A stretch of 64,000 nucleotides of DNA from Spinacia oleracea (Eukaryota; Streptophyta; Magnoliopsida; Caryophyllales; Amaranthaceae), in the NCBI RefSeq assembly GCF_020520425.1, contig NC_079488.1, positions 4,441,747-4,505,746 on the forward strand, read 5' to 3'. The notes under the pieces were generated by a model. It was not told the DNA's origin. It saw nothing but the letters and a program-made list of their open reading frames with translations, and searched no databases. A program made the translations under genes and the position numbers. Of this stretch, positions 27,601 to 37,070 are shown in pieces (position 1 is the stretch's first letter; each line of letters opens with the position of its first letter).

Positions 27601-28566
27601 TAAGGGATATATACGTTAGCTGCTATGATGAAAGTATGGGAAGTGGGAACATTGTTTATTTCAGTGATTGCTTTATATTACCCCTCTTCCACTAAATATT
27701 TTATCTTTTCCGTTTATTGATATCTTTGTATCTTCATTAGCAGATGCAAAACATGAGAATGCTTGTTGTAAAATAAAATAAAAAAACACTCGAGTTGCTA
27801 TAACAGATGCTTTAAATCTTTTTTTATTTTTTATTATCCTCTATCTTCCTGCTCTCTCTATCCTTCTTACTTTCTTCCTTTCTTGGTGTTTGTCCTAGCA
27901 ATGTGATTCACTGTTGGTGTGCCTTTTAGATTTCTCTTTGTAAACTAAAAAAAGCAAACCAAACAACGTAAAATGATCGAAAAGGGGGAAATCGTTTTCC
28001 AGAAAACGTTTTACACCCTACTAAACGGAACCTAATGATCAATTATTTCAGGTGACAACACCATTGCTGTTTAAGTTGATACCTGCAGTCGTTCATCTTG
28101 GAGTGTTGTTGCGGTGGTTTTCTCCTGACAGTTCTAGTGAGGTAATTATCTTCCTTCATGCACCTTATTTTATTGCACCTATGTTACCCGGGACTCAGAT
28201 ACCCATGCTGGACACGGGTATGTGTCCAAGTGTCCGACCCGACTATTTTGTGAAAAAATTGCATGATTTTGGTCAAAATGAAGTGTCGAAGTGTCCATAC
28301 CCATGTCCAGGTGTCGAGGATACGACACGGGTATTTGAGGTAAAATGAAGTGTCCGGATAACAGAGGTTGCAACAGCTCAGATATGTGCATTGGTTCAAC
28401 TTTTTGTTTCAGAATTTTTTCTTTTCTGCTCGTAAAATTTAGAATTTTGAGGTTACTTGTTGTACATGGTTTATCCTCCCAGATTGGATTTAAAGGCGAT
28501 ATCCTTCGCTCAGACAGTGCTAAGCGTATTTCTTTGATCGTCCAAGGGGGGTCCCATGATTCATGA
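9656..28566 (+). CDS. K+ efflux antiporter, KEA4/5/6 type, 582 aa
   Basis: Twenty exons join in phase: 9656-9884, 10120-10163, 13097-13155, 13573-13651, 13779-13840, 13935-14010, 15882-15956, 16465-16536, 16637-16720, 17654-17722, 18152-18229, 18417-18505, 23484-23580, 23671-23724, 26431-26526, 26873-27061, 27165-27242, 27441-27485, 28052-28141 and 28483-28566. The protein starts with a signal-like hydrophobic stretch. It has an N-glycosylation-rich luminal region (FADMFDRALEKEFPEN), then the CPA2 Na+/H+-exchanger fold with GYLLAGSIIGPGG, LFALGLEFS, SSTAVVLKFLMERN, a TLILQD segment carrying the ion-binding aspartate, LGLSLELGSFAAGVMIS and AQIGEFAFVLLSRA. It ends KRISLIVQGGSHDS and has no C-terminal KTN/RCK domain. 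This places it in the plant clade of KEA4, 5 and 6, K+/H+ exchangers of Golgi, TGN and prevacuolar compartments that adjust luminal pH. An in-frame ATG at 9521 would add 45 residues without family support. The intron after 26526 uses a GC donor. Four introns exceed 1.8 kb through insertions. Confidence 0.96.
11015..11515 (-). mobile_element. LINE ORF2 3'-end remnant (zinc-binding RT-associated domain)
   Basis: The minus strand reads NPICCLCKKSNERIAHLFFD, then CEFSGENWSNMLQWL. This is the Cys-rich zf-RVT region that follows reverse transcriptase in plant L1-type LINEs (CxxC...E...HLFF.C). Downstream the frame is broken by stops. The segment sits in intron 2 of KEA, antisense to it. No target duplication was identified. 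Confidence 0.75.
12731..12810. repeat. MITE fragment related to the NPH3-intron repeat
   Basis: The words CCAAGTACAATTTATAA, GATAAGTTCAG and CAGGTGAATAGAACGC match, in reverse complement, the repeat at 34417-34530. Only this end of the element is present here, in intron 2 of KEA. Confidence 0.5.
14124..14325. mobile_element. hAT-like MITE, same AAGTT-rich family
   Basis: The segment begins near AAGGGCATGCATTGTTCAAC and ends near GTTGTATAGAACAGAGCCTT, which form an imperfect inverted repeat. The interior is full of AATAAGTTCAGA words shared with 12731-12810 and 34417-34785. It is a non-coding insertion in intron 6 of KEA. Exact ends are uncertain. Confidence 0.45.
14920..15208. mobile_element. 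Stowaway-like MITE
   Basis: The left terminus TACTCCCTCCGTTCATGAAT and the right terminus TATTCAGGAATGGAGTA are inverted copies next to TA targets. The length (289 bp) and AT-rich, non-coding interior fit the Stowaway group. It lies in intron 6 of KEA. Confidence 0.85.
15536..15723 (+). mobile_element. 188-bp TIR element (CTATGTTAC family), copy 1
   Basis: The termini CTATGTTACTTGGACTC and GAGTCCGAGTAACATAG are a near-perfect 17-bp inverted repeat. The direct repeat GATGGAGGA occurs at 15527-15535 and 15724-15732, a 9-bp target duplication as made by Mutator-type transposases, if three extra bases (AGG) at the left belong to the element. The interior holds CTTCATTTT and ACACTTGGACACAT words shared with the copies at 22873, 28179 and 37071. 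It lies in intron 6 of KEA. Confidence 0.8.
16186..16238. repeat. G-rich tract with G26 run
   Basis: A poly(T) stretch leads into GGGGTGGGGTGGGGGGTG and then about 26 uninterrupted guanines (16205-16230), followed by GA repeats. It lies in intron 7 of KEA. The plus strand, which is also the transcript strand, could form G-quadruplexes. The exact length is unreliable. Confidence 0.9.
19748..19764. repeat. Homopolymer C17
   Basis: This is a run of 17 cytosines in the 5-kb intron 12 of KEA. Confidence 0.9.
20034..20923. mobile_element. Stowaway-like MITE carrying a second MITE
   Basis: The termini TACTCCCTCTGTCCCGGAAT and ATTCCGGGACAGAGGGAGTA are a perfect 20-bp inverted repeat with TA ends, the Stowaway signature. 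Removing the inserted element at 20130-20712 and one copy of its target repeat leaves about 300 bp, the usual size. It is in intron 12 of KEA. Confidence 0.92.
20130..20712. mobile_element. hAT-like TIR element nested in a Stowaway MITE
   Basis: The perfect 8-bp direct repeat GTTGGTAG (20122-20129 and 20713-20720) flanks an insert. Its ends, CTTAGTTTAAAAAGGCGC and the complement of GGCGCGCTTTTTTAAACTAAG, are inverted. An 8-bp target duplication points to the hAT superfamily. The interior is strikingly rich in AGGCGC and GCGC words near both ends (CCTAGGCGCAAGGC, GCGCCTTGCGC) and has no transposase. It is younger than the Stowaway it interrupts. Confidence 0.85.
20961..21201 (+). repeat. Tandem duplication, about 118-bp unit, two copies
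   Basis: The block ACTAGTTAAAAGAG...GAAGCAGTGAGGCACCAGAT...TTGATTCTAATA occurs twice in a row, near 20961-21078 and 21086-21201, with scattered differences. It is non-coding and lies in KEA intron 12. Confidence 0.75.
21202..22872. other. Intron 12 filler with a short partial duplication
   Basis: No exon is supported here. The words CCCAAATCGTCAATAGCCC (about 21549) and CCAAAATCGTCAATAGCCCG (about 21788) are repeated about 240 bases apart. The second lies in a short Ser/Pro-rich frame (21666-21869) that resembles the start of a transit peptide but has no continuation, so I do not call it a gene. From 22070 to 22230 the plus strand is a purine-rich AGGAGGAAGG run. Confidence 0.4.
22873..23035 (+). 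mobile_element. TIR element (CTATGTTAC family), copy 2, degraded
   Basis: It begins CTATGTTACTTTGATTCTTC, carries CACCTCAAGTACCCGTTGGA and ends near CCGAGTCTGAATAGGGTAA. This is the same order as in copy 1 but with many changes and a damaged right terminus. It is in intron 12 of KEA. Confidence 0.65.
24264..24483 (+). repeat. Tandem duplication, about 110-bp unit, two copies
   Basis: The block ACCTTATAGCTCA...ATCACAGACCATAAGG...GGAGCTAAGCTTAGCTA appears twice head to tail with few differences. It lies in intron 14 of KEA. Confidence 0.8.
25066..25085 (+). mobile_element. Extremely truncated retroposon: seven bases plus poly(A)
   Basis: The 18-bp direct repeat AACAACCAATGACGGAAC (25048-25065 and 25086-25103) flanks only GCCTGTC and a run of A. 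This is the footprint of target-primed reverse transcription that stopped almost at once. The 3' word TGTCAAAA resembles the 3' end of the LINE copy at 35932-36304 (ATGTCAAAAAAT). It is in intron 14 of KEA. Confidence 0.75.
25930..26165 (+). repeat. Imperfect tandem duplication, about 145-bp unit
   Basis: The words GTCTGCAAAAT, CAAGTTAGG, CTAGCAAGTTAGCAGATAGT and ATTACTGATTC occur twice in the same order, near 25938-26080 and 26081-26165. It lies in KEA intron 14 and is non-coding. Confidence 0.65.
28179..28366 (-). mobile_element. 188-bp TIR element (CTATGTTAC family), copy 3, inverted
   Basis: The left end CTATGTTACCCGGGACTC and the right end GTCCGGATAACAGAG are inverted copies. The interior matches copy 1 in reverse complement (GAGGTAAAATGAAG, CCATACCCATGTCCA). 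It occupies intron 19 of KEA, 37 bases after the exon 19 donor. The long open frame on the opposite strand here is a by-product of the element plus antisense exon 20. Confidence 0.8.
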
Positions 28567-29142
28567 TATTTAAAATAAAAAAACTTGAACCGGAAAAGCA
28601 AATTTCGGGCCTTACCTGATGGGCTTCTTACTCTGGGGGACAGGTGACTAAGAGTGCAAAGGAGGTTGACTGACAAAGTCAACTCTTGCCACACTGCGCC
28701 ATTATTGGTGTCTATTGTATACAAAATCTGACAAATTTGAGAAGTGAGGTACTATATGGCAAGTGAAGAATGGAAAATGTACAAAGATACGATTCAACTT
28801 GCCAAAGTTAAACAGCGGATGGTCTCGTTTTCTCCCGTTACGTGCATAATTTTTTTGTATAATAGTGTTCATTTTTGTAATGTAGTAAGTTCCCTTTTAT
28901 TTTTGCCTGTTGTTAACCCAATATGGGGTTCTTTAGTTTAGTGGAATTTCTGATGCAGATTTAGGAATGTTTAGTTGTATAATCAGAGCATATTTTATCC
29001 AGAGTGGAGTGATCCATACAACACTAATTCCAAGTGAATGAAAAGAGTTTTCTCGCTCTTTGTATCTTGAATATCCTCGATCCTTAGTGAAATGCAAATT
29101 TTTATTTTTCATTTTGTCTCGTGTTACAAGGTACTTTAACTT
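28567..29142. other. KEA 3' flank and spacer
   Basis: This is the probable 3' untranslated region of KEA followed by AT-rich spacer. No other gene, RNA or clear repeat was recognised. Confidence 0.4.
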
Positions 29143-29410
29143 TAAAGATGGTTGTGGGTTGGGCCGGGTTTCGGGCTGAACCTGGGTCAAAAATTTCAAA
29201 ATACGGCCCAAGCTTGTAGGCCTTGGCTATGTCATCCCTAAAGCTAATTTTACGGTATTTAGCGTGCTTTGTCGTGATGTCCTTGACATGCTTTTTCCAA
29301 AAAATAGTGCGCCACATGCTCGGAAAATGGCCCATGACTTAATGCTTGTGTTCAGTTGTGCTTGTCGTGCTCGTGTCGTGTCGGACTTTCTTTTGTGTCG
29401 GGCCATCCAG
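29143..29410 (+). mobile_element. hAT-like MITE fragment (TAAAGATGG...GGGCCGGG family)
   Basis: It begins TTAAAGATGGTTGTGGGTTG and then has GGGCCGGGTTTCGGGC and a string of CGTGCTCGTGTCG words. The start matches those of 31572 and 60117. The right terminus is not found, so this copy is probably incomplete. Confidence 0.5.
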
Positions 29411-29439
29411 AGGCTCGACCCCTTTGGTGTATAGTCTTA

Positions 29440-29790
29440 TTATCTTCTTTTGTCTATCATTATACATCTATACATTTTTTTTTGAAGATAAGATGAAATT
29501 TCCTACCGGGCAGAACTCCGCACGGGTCACCCAGCGCAGGTTAGTGGGCTAGACACTTTGGGTGTGGGGGGAATGGTGTATGGTCTTGTTATCTTCTTTT
29601 GTCTACAATCATCCATACATTTTTTTTTTTTGAAAATAAGATGAAGTTCCCTACCTGGCTAGAATCCCGCACGGTCACCTGATCCGGGTTAACGGGCTAG
29701 ACACTTTGACAGTGGTGTGTGTATGGGGGGATAGTGTATAGGGTTATCTTCTTTTGTCTACAATCATCCATACATATACAACAGTACCAA
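29440..29790 (-). mobile_element. Two adjacent SINE-like copies with repeated flanks
   Basis: The flank TATCTTCTTTTGTCTA...CATACA occurs three times (about 29437, 29588 and 29747). Between these lie two similar segments that on the minus strand read GTCTAGCCC, then GTGCGGG, then TTCATCTTATTTTC, then poly(A). They differ by more than 15 percent. They could be two insertions into nearby sites or a later tandem duplication. It is the second SINE-like family in the window. Confidence 0.65.
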
Positions 29791-31571
29791 GTACCCTTAG
29801 GGAGTACATAATACGTGTACCAAATATTGGCTTGCGGGGTGCACAATATTTCTGACCTTATAAAAGAATGTGTTGCTTAAGTTACAAGCAAATCAACCTC
29901 TTAATCTGCTAAACCTAGAGATTGAATTTCCCACCCCCCTCTCCCAAATTACATGCATTAATTTATGCACATAACAATTATCCATGCTTTGAACGTTGAA
30001 TCCAAAGGCAGGACTTTCACATTTTTCCACAACTAAACTTGTAAAAGTAGTAATTGAAATCGGATACTTTGACTGTTCTTAAATAATTGTCGCTTTATTA
30101 TTTTTACGGTGACACATGGAGACGAAAAATAGACAACTTTCTTTGTCTGTCTTATCATTAATTACACACATTAAAAATATCAATTCCAACACATTATAAT
30201 TGTTGGAATGTTAGTTAAAGCGACACTTAGACTTTGTTTTCTCTGATCATCTTATTCTTGTCGCTTATTAGATCAGACCAGACCATAAAAGGGCAAAAAA
30301 ACACTCACAGAAAGCACAACATTCATACCGTATCAGATTAGACCATACCAGAAACTAAAAATATCATACTAAACCAAACCAAAAACTAGAAACATCATAC
30401 CCGATCACGTGAAGAGAACAAGGCTAAGGTATAACACATTAACACGTACATAGTATAATTTATGTCATTCAATAGTATTGGGATTGAAAAATAAAAAATA
30501 ATTGATGAAAGTAAGGAAAGAAAACAAATTAAATTGATAGAACAACATGCATGTAAGATTTTTAAAAAAAAAATAGAGTATTGTATTGAGTAGCCGTGCC
30601 GTCTTGGGCGTACCAGAAAAACTAACACAAATTCATACAAATAAATGGAGATTTGCTTCTTCCGCACTTCATGATTTTCTTACTTTTCTCCTCAAAAATT
30701 ACTCCTCTTTTTTTGCCAAAATCAAAACTTTTTAACTTTATGATATAAATCACCTTCTCTTGTCTTAGTTAACATTATTAATACAATCGAGTACTTTGTT
30801 TCAAAATGGTAAATTTTTGGGAGTAGAAAATGGTGCATAAGTTGCAGTAAGAAGCAAGAATTGAAGAGAGAAAATTGATGGTTCCATCGTCAAGCTAGCT
30901 AATTAAGTTGTCTTTCGGCGAATATTTATCGGTTAGTATTTCTTCAATTCGTACTTAAGGTTCCGTTTGGTTTGGTATAAAACATATTCCGAGAGTCATA
31001 AATCATTACTGTATTATTGTGTAATACATGGTATTGTGAATGTGAAGTGTCTACTTTCATTTCACTACTTTTTTTTTAAAAAAAAAAATTATAAGAAAAG
31101 AAATCAGGTTAGTCCCTTAAAAAGTACCAACCTAAGTTAAGTTATCTAATTCTTTCTTTCGGATGATAATGAGCTTTTATTTCACTATAAACAAGGAGAT
31201 TTTACCTATACTTAATCCTTAAAAGGAAAGTAATGAATTGTGAAAATATACTTTCAAAAAAAGAAATATAACGAAAATATAACATATATATGCACTTGTG
31301 TAACCATAATTTGATCTCAGCCTACCGATTTTGAATACTACCCTCAAAACATCGACCATTTAAATGGCTAAACTAGCTTAGTTGACATCCATACAAGGGA
31401 CCGGCCGTCATAGGGTCCGTGACTCGTGAATATAGATTATGAAAACTACCTCAAAAGTAGCATTTATAGCGTAAACATAAAGGTGACAAAACGAAACCTT
31501 CTAGAAAAGAACCCCTAAAACACCTTAGCTATAGGTAAAAACAAGGCTTAACAAAGGCCAAAAGCTACAAG
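29791..31571. other. Intergenic spacer upstream of the NPH3 gene
   Basis: AT-rich sequence with no supported gene. The words ACCAGAAACTAAAAATATCATAC and ACCAAAAACTAGAAACATCATAC repeat at about 30350-30400. A T/A homopolymer block lies at 31062-31090. Confidence 0.4.
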
Positions 31572-31690
31572 TAAAGATGGTCGTGGGCCATGCTAGCTTC
31601 GGGACAAGCCCACGGGGCTATGGACCTGAGTGGGTCTAGCCCACACCAAACCCGTTTGTATTGGATCGGGTCGGGATGAAAATTTTAAAA
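31572..31690 (+). mobile_element. hAT-like MITE fragment, same family as 60117
   Basis: TAAAGATGGTCGTGGGCC opens a segment rich in GGGCC and AGCCCAC words, matching the start of the element at 60117-60465. The right terminus is not recognised. It ends about 200 bp before the NPH3 start codon. Confidence 0.45.
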
Positions 31691-31887
31691 ATGGGGCCCA
31701 GACCCTCGTTAATATATGGAGCTAACTACATGAGAAAATATTGTTTAGAGCTTACTAAATTAGTAAATAATATGCTAATGCTGCTATTTTTATATTGCAA
31801 AAAGAATGCTTATCTAATACTTCTCTTAATTTACTCTCCTAATTGAAGATTTGTTAGCTGTTTCTTGATCCAAGAACTGTTAAACAA

Positions 31888-34800
31888 ATGGAAGCATTTA
31901 GCCCTAAAGATTCATCTATTCTATCAAGTCCTTACTCCTCTCCCAATCTTAGTGCCTTGCTCAAGATTAAAGTCATATCATGGTAAGTAATTAATCCTTT
32001 TTTTTTTCCTTTAAAGATCATATACCAAAGTTCTAGGACATACATGCATATATGTATATATATTCATGTATATATGAACATTGATTTATATCATTTCAGG
32101 AGTCAAGAGACTGGATTGCCAGTAACCGTTCGTGTTCGTGTTGCCAATAGATCCTTCAACTTGCATAAGGTACTACACAAATTCTAATAAGCAAACAAAC
32201 CAAACAAAATTATATTGTGTAGTAGTAGTATATATTAAGCAAACAAACCAAACAAAATATGAAGTTCAGTTTAAGAGTTCGACCCTGTTCTTATGAGCTT
32301 TATTTTGCTGAACTGAACTGAATTGAACTGAAAAGAACCGGGCTTTGAAAGATAACCAAACAAAATATGAAGTTCAATTGAAGAGTTGGGCCTTGTTCTT
32401 CTTAACTTTATTTGAACTGAACCAAGTTGAATGGAACTGAAAAGAACAGGCCTTGGAAGATAACCAAACAAAATATGAAGTTCAATTTAAGAGTTGGGTC
32501 ATGTTCTCCTGAGCTTTATTCGGATGAACTGAACTGAAGTGAAATAAAGTCTAAAAAAACAGGTCTTGGAAGTTTTTCTTAAGTTTAATGTTTAACCATG
32601 TTTTAATGACTTTTAACAGTCTCCATTGACATCTAAGAGTGAATACTTCAAGAGACAACTAAATGAGTGGCAAGAAGTTGATCTACCAACAAATTTCCCA
32701 GGAGGTTCAGAAACATTTGAGATGATTGCACTCTTCATCTATGGTTCTTCCACATTCATCGACCCCTTCAATGTTGCATCACTTCGTTGTGCAGCAGAGT
32801 TTCTAGAAATGACATCAGAAGCATCATCAGGTAATAGAGGATACTAAGGGTATACTTGTAATTGTACGATATTATTATATAGTACCTCCCCGTTTCAAAA
32901 TGATCTTTACATGTTCCGTTTTAGTCCGTTTCATAATGTTCTTTACACTTTGCTTTATTCTATTTTTGGGCATAAAAATTTACTACTTTACCCTTCTTAC
33001 TCCATAATATTTACAATTTTCCATTCACTTTCTCTTACTTTATTCTTTTTTTTTTCCTACACTCACCCACATTTTAACACATTTATCTTAATTTATCCAT
33101 ATTTTATTATATTTAAACAACTTTTTTATTTTTGTCTTAATATTTGTGCAAATAGTAACAGTAAATATCTTTATGAAAAGGGGTAGTATATGAGTCTCAG
33201 GCACCTGTATTAGAGTAATTAGGTCGTATCATTGTATTAACAAATTGTATTAACATCAGGTGGAACTGGAAACCTATGTGAAAGAACAGACTTGTACTTA
33301 ACTCAAGTAGTACTACAGAGTTGGGATGATACCCTAATTGTCCTCCAAAAATGCCAAGCATTGCTTCCATGGGCAGAGGAACTGCTTATTGTGAGTCGAT
33401 GTATTGAATCGTTAGCCTTTATGGCGTGTATGGAGATTCTTGATCCTGAAAGGAAGAAGAAAAAGGCAACTGTGTCATTAGAAGCTCTTGCAGCCCAACC
33501 ATGGAACATTAACATCAAACTAGTAGTAAAAGAAATTACAAGTAGTGATCAAGATCATGTTTGGATTAATGATCTAATTGCCTTGCCATTTGGGTTTTTC
33601 AAAAGGATTATTGGGTCATTAAGAAGGCAAGGTATGAAGGAGAAATATGTAAGTCCTATCATTGTTTTCTATGCCAGTAAATGGGTGATCAACTCCAAGA
33701 AAACGCGCCAATTTTGGGAGTGTCTGTGTGACAAAGACGATGATTATGAGTGTAATGATGATGAAAGTGATATGGTTTTGGAAACACTAAAAGGAATACT
33801 AGATTTGTTACATGTAGGAAGGAAGGTTAGTAAAATAATTCCTGTTGGGTTCTTTTTCGCCTTATTAGCTAGGTCTCTTGAACTTGGAAAAGGAGGAACA
33901 AACACCATTACCATAGTTGAAGAAGGGAAGTTAAGGCTACAACAACAAATTGCTCATCTTTTACCTTTGGCTCATGTGGAAGATTTTCTTCTTCCAAAAC
34001 AACAACAACAACAACAACAACAACCAACAAATGATCAACATTCTTTTACTTCTACTACTTCTTCTAGTGTTGAAGTGGGTGTGATGGAGTGCATCTTTTC
34101 GACATATGTTTCATCCAATAATATTGAAATGCAGCTTCATAACCCTACTTCAATGGGAAATACAATTGTGGGAGAATTGTGGGATTCATACCTCTCCTTG
34201 ATTGTTCATGATCCAAATATGACACCAAAGAAGTTCATGAGTCTTGTTGAGTTGGTGCCCTTATCCTATAGAAATAACCATGATCATCTTTATACAACAA
34301 TGAATACATACATCCTGGTAAGCATACAATATACATACTCTGATATTCTATACATTCTAGTCCTACTGGTGAAGCATATAGCGAAAAATGGTTCTAAAAA
34401 CAGAACTATACATTAGAGGGCGTTCTATTCACCTGTTTTTCACTTATTTTTCCCGAACTTATCTTTATCTGAACTTATTATAACTTATCAAAACTTATTT
34501 TATTTATAAATTGTACTTGGTCAACCCTTATCTTATTATAACTTATCAAAAATTATTTTACATGTTATAGTCCTATTGGTGAAGCATATAGAGAAAAAAC
34601 GTTCTAAAAAACAGAACTTTATATTAGGGTGTGTTCTATTAACCTGATTTTCACTTATTTTTCCCGAACTTGTCTTATCTGAACTTATTAGAACTTATCA
34701 AAACTTATTTTAGTGACAAATTGTACTTGGCCAACCTGAACTTATCTTATCTGAACTTATCAAAACTTATTAATAGTCCTACTGATTTATTTGTTAATAA

Positions 34801-35546
34801 CCAGATGACTTGTGTACTATTTTCAGGCACATCCAAATCTGTCCGCAGAAGAGAAAACATCAGTCTGCAAGTACTTAAACTGTCAGAAGTTATCCCAAGA
34901 GTTATGCGTAGAGGCGGTGCAGAACGAGTTGATGCCACTACGATTAATAGTTCAAGCACTTCTTGTTCAACAACTTAACACACAACATGCTTTTAAGGAA
35001 TGTTCAGAGTCATTCAGGTTTGCAGCATATAATTCAAGGGAATTCTCTGGTAGTCTTTCGAGTTCAAGGTATCCGAATTCCAAAAGCCAAAATCTAGAAG
35101 ATATTACTGATAATGATGAAGCTGAAATAATGATAATGAAGAATCAGCCTTTAAGTTGTTGTATACTAGACAATAATAATGATCATAATGCAGTAGCTTT
35201 GCAGAGAAAGCCTGATATAATTGCAGCAGCAAGAAAGGAGTATGAATCCACGAGTTTCAGAATTCAGAATCTGGAACAAGAACTTGTATCGCTTAAGAAA
35301 AATCTTCGGTTGAAGAAGAAAGAAACTGAAGATCCCAAAATGAAGAACTTTGGGTTAGAAGGAAGATCATATAGTAGTAGTAGTAAAAGGAGGAATATTT
35401 CACTTGGACAAGTTACTAGTTGTATTGGTTCAGTGAATTTTTCATCTCAGAGGAAATATGCTGGTAGATTATTGAAGATCTTTAGAAGGGTAACTTTGTT
35501 TGGAAGAGCAAAACTTAAAAGGAGGCCTAGTGTTTCAGGTTCATAA
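31888..35546 (+). CDS. NPH3/RPT2-family BTB/POZ protein (At5g48130-like), 717 aa
   Basis: Five exons join in phase: 31888-31982, 32100-32169, 32620-32830, 33260-34317 and 34827-35546 (TAA). The N-terminus runs SALLKIKVISWSQETGLPVT. The BTB domain follows (about residues 38-125; VRVANRSFNLHKSPLTSKS, FPGGSETFEMIALFIYG, NVASLRCAAEFLEMT). The NPH3 domain starts with WINDLIALPFGFFKRIIGSL and includes the hallmark block HLYTTMNTYILAHPNLS, then VCKYLNCQKLS, then EAVQNELMPLRLIVQALLVQQ. After it come a coiled-coil stretch (SFRIQNLEQELVSLKKNL) and a basic tail (RRVTLFGRAKLKRRPS). A CAA-coded glutamine run lies in the fourth exon. Family members serve as plasma-membrane signalling scaffolds or CUL3 adaptors; no partner can be read from the sequence. 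The At5g48130 subgroup is proposed from the start and the GNLCERTDLYL segment, from memory. Introns 2 and 4 hold tandem repeats. Confidence 0.93.
32244..32580 (+). repeat. Three-copy minisatellite, about 108-bp unit
   Basis: The unit starts AACCAAACAAAATATGAAGT and ends ...GGxxTTGGAAGAT. It occurs at about 32244, 32354 and 32461, filling most of intron 2 of the NPH3 gene. The copies differ by roughly 15-20 percent. Confidence 0.85.
32884..33187. mobile_element. Stowaway-like MITE in NPH3 intron 3
   Basis: The left end reads TACCTCCCCGTTTCAAAATG, then ATCTTTACA. The right end reads GTAAATATCTTTATGAAAAG, then GGGTAGTA. They form an imperfect inverted repeat typical of Stowaway copies. The interior is pyrimidine-rich and non-coding. 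Confidence 0.6.
34359..34785 (+). repeat. Tandem duplication of an AAGTT-rich MITE, about 210-bp unit
   Basis: The block TCCTACTGGTGAAGCATATA...GTTCTATTxACCTG...TCCCGAACTT...ACTTATCAAAACTTATT is present twice in a row (about 34359-34568 and 34569-34785) in intron 4 of the NPH3 gene. Related single copies lie at 12731 and 14124. The first five codons before the donor are not part of it. Confidence 0.75.
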
Positions 35547-35931
35547 GGGAAAAATAAACTACCAAATTAAACAAGCAAGTTTTGATTAAGATTATTGTAA
35601 TTGTGATTTGAAGGATGATTAAAGAAATAATTGCTGCTAATAAACTATAGTAGATTTCCTTTTTTTTATTTGAACCGGAAGAGCCACAAGGGCATTACAA
35701 GTTACAAAAAGAAGACGAGTCTAGCGGATTCAAACATTAGACCGACCGTACACGTGCCCTCAATGTTTGCCATTTACTCATTTAGGCAATGCCTCATTGG
35801 TAATGAACTATAGTTGATGCCTTGATGGAAGATGTACGTTTTGCAAGGTTTAAGAGGTTCAAAATATGCAATCTTGTGTCTTGGAATACTTAAAATTAAA
35901 AAATTTAGACACATAGAACATAAATAAATTC

Positions 35932-36304
35932 AGAATCTTCACAGGATCCTCGGTGGAGTTGCATCAGGAACGACTTTTTCTGCTTTGCATTCAGAATCTT
36001 TGGATTGTTTATATGGGTTACGGTGGGCTGTGCAGGCAAGCTTTGATAAGGTTACAATCCTTATTGATTCCCAGTCGCTAGTAGAGATGGTGATGAAAGA
36101 AGAGTTGATTGATGTCCATTTGCTTTGGACTGTTGCAGAGATTAAAAGGGTTGGGAAAATATTCCAGTGGCGTATACAGAAGGTGGATCGGTGCAGAGTG
36201 CAGAGAGCTCACGATCTCGCGAAGGGAGCATCTACAACTTTATTAGCTTTTAATAATGTTCCTTAGTTTTGGTATTTTTTCTTTAAGCTCATGTCAAAAA
36301 ATAA
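35932..36304 (+). mobile_element. 5'-truncated LINE insertion with RNase H remnant
   Basis: A 373-bp insert is flanked by the 12-bp direct repeat ATAAATAAATTC (35920-35931 and 36305-36316). It carries the last about 100 codons of a LINE ORF2 RNase H domain: SALHSESLDCLYGLRWAVQA, then VTILIDSQSLVEMV, then RVQRAHDLAKGA, with stop TAG at 36264-36266. A short 3' UTR and an A-rich tail follow. The frame is intact, so insertion is fairly recent. The decayed second copy of this locus at 59116-59861 lacks the insert. Confidence 0.93.
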
Positions 36305-36472
36305 ATAAATAAATTCAAAAATCAAATTTATATTCAATTTTCGTGAGTATATGAGATGCTTAAATGAGCAAACGAACATTATTCTTTTGCAACAAAAAAG
36401 GTAGTGGACATTAAAGGCTAGCATAAATTCTTAATGCGTTTCCTTACTCCTTTGCATATAAGAGACTGGTCT

Positions 36473-37070
36473 TATATGTACATTATGCGTGCGAATATAA
36501 GAAAACATATTTTATTAAAAATATAGCTTAGTAAATATTATAAAGATAAATTTAAACAATTTATCGTACTAAAGGGTAAACAGAATCACAAAATAAGGAG
36601 ATAAAATGAATGCATAAATCAAACTAAACATAGAGACCATTCTTCATTCGAAATCCGTACATCTTACGAACCAAACGCCGCTTGACTAAATTTATACATA
36701 AGTTCTCAAAATTGGAAAAAGAAAATTAACAAAAAAAAAAAGGCTAAGGCCATAAACAGAGAAAGGCTATGAAAACGGTTACTTCAGATAACAAAAATTG
36801 AGTTTTGGATCCTCTAGAGTTTTAAATCAGTCATTGATTTTAAAATGTATGGTTTAGATACAACTCTAGAGGATCCGGACACCAAAAATTGTGGTTTTGT
36901 GGAATATGTAAAGTACATTTTGTCTCAAGAGGAAGATAAAGGAAAGAGTATTGGTACCAAAATTTCATGACTACAAAAAAATAACCTTTTGTCTATAAAT
37001 GATTATAGTTGATTTATGTATATTTCTCTATAAAGGCTCACAAGTCACAACAATTACAAAGAATCAGATG
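36473..37070. other. Spacer with a foldback sequence
   Basis: No gene. At about 36800-36885 an inverted repeat is present: TTTTGGATCCTCTAGAGTT and AACTCTAGAGGATCC followed by CACCAAAAATT, around a 40-base loop. It may be a tiny foldback MITE. Confidence 0.5.

Noticed and set aside
28179-28724. A 181-codon open frame on the minus strand
   Set aside because: It runs through a TIR element and antisense to exon 20 of KEA; no protein family or splice logic supports it, and the same mock frame appears in the other copies of the element.
36800-36885. Polylinker-like GGATCCTCTAGAG suggesting vector contamination
   Set aside because: The word occurs in both orientations as arms of a foldback and is not followed by further vector sequence.
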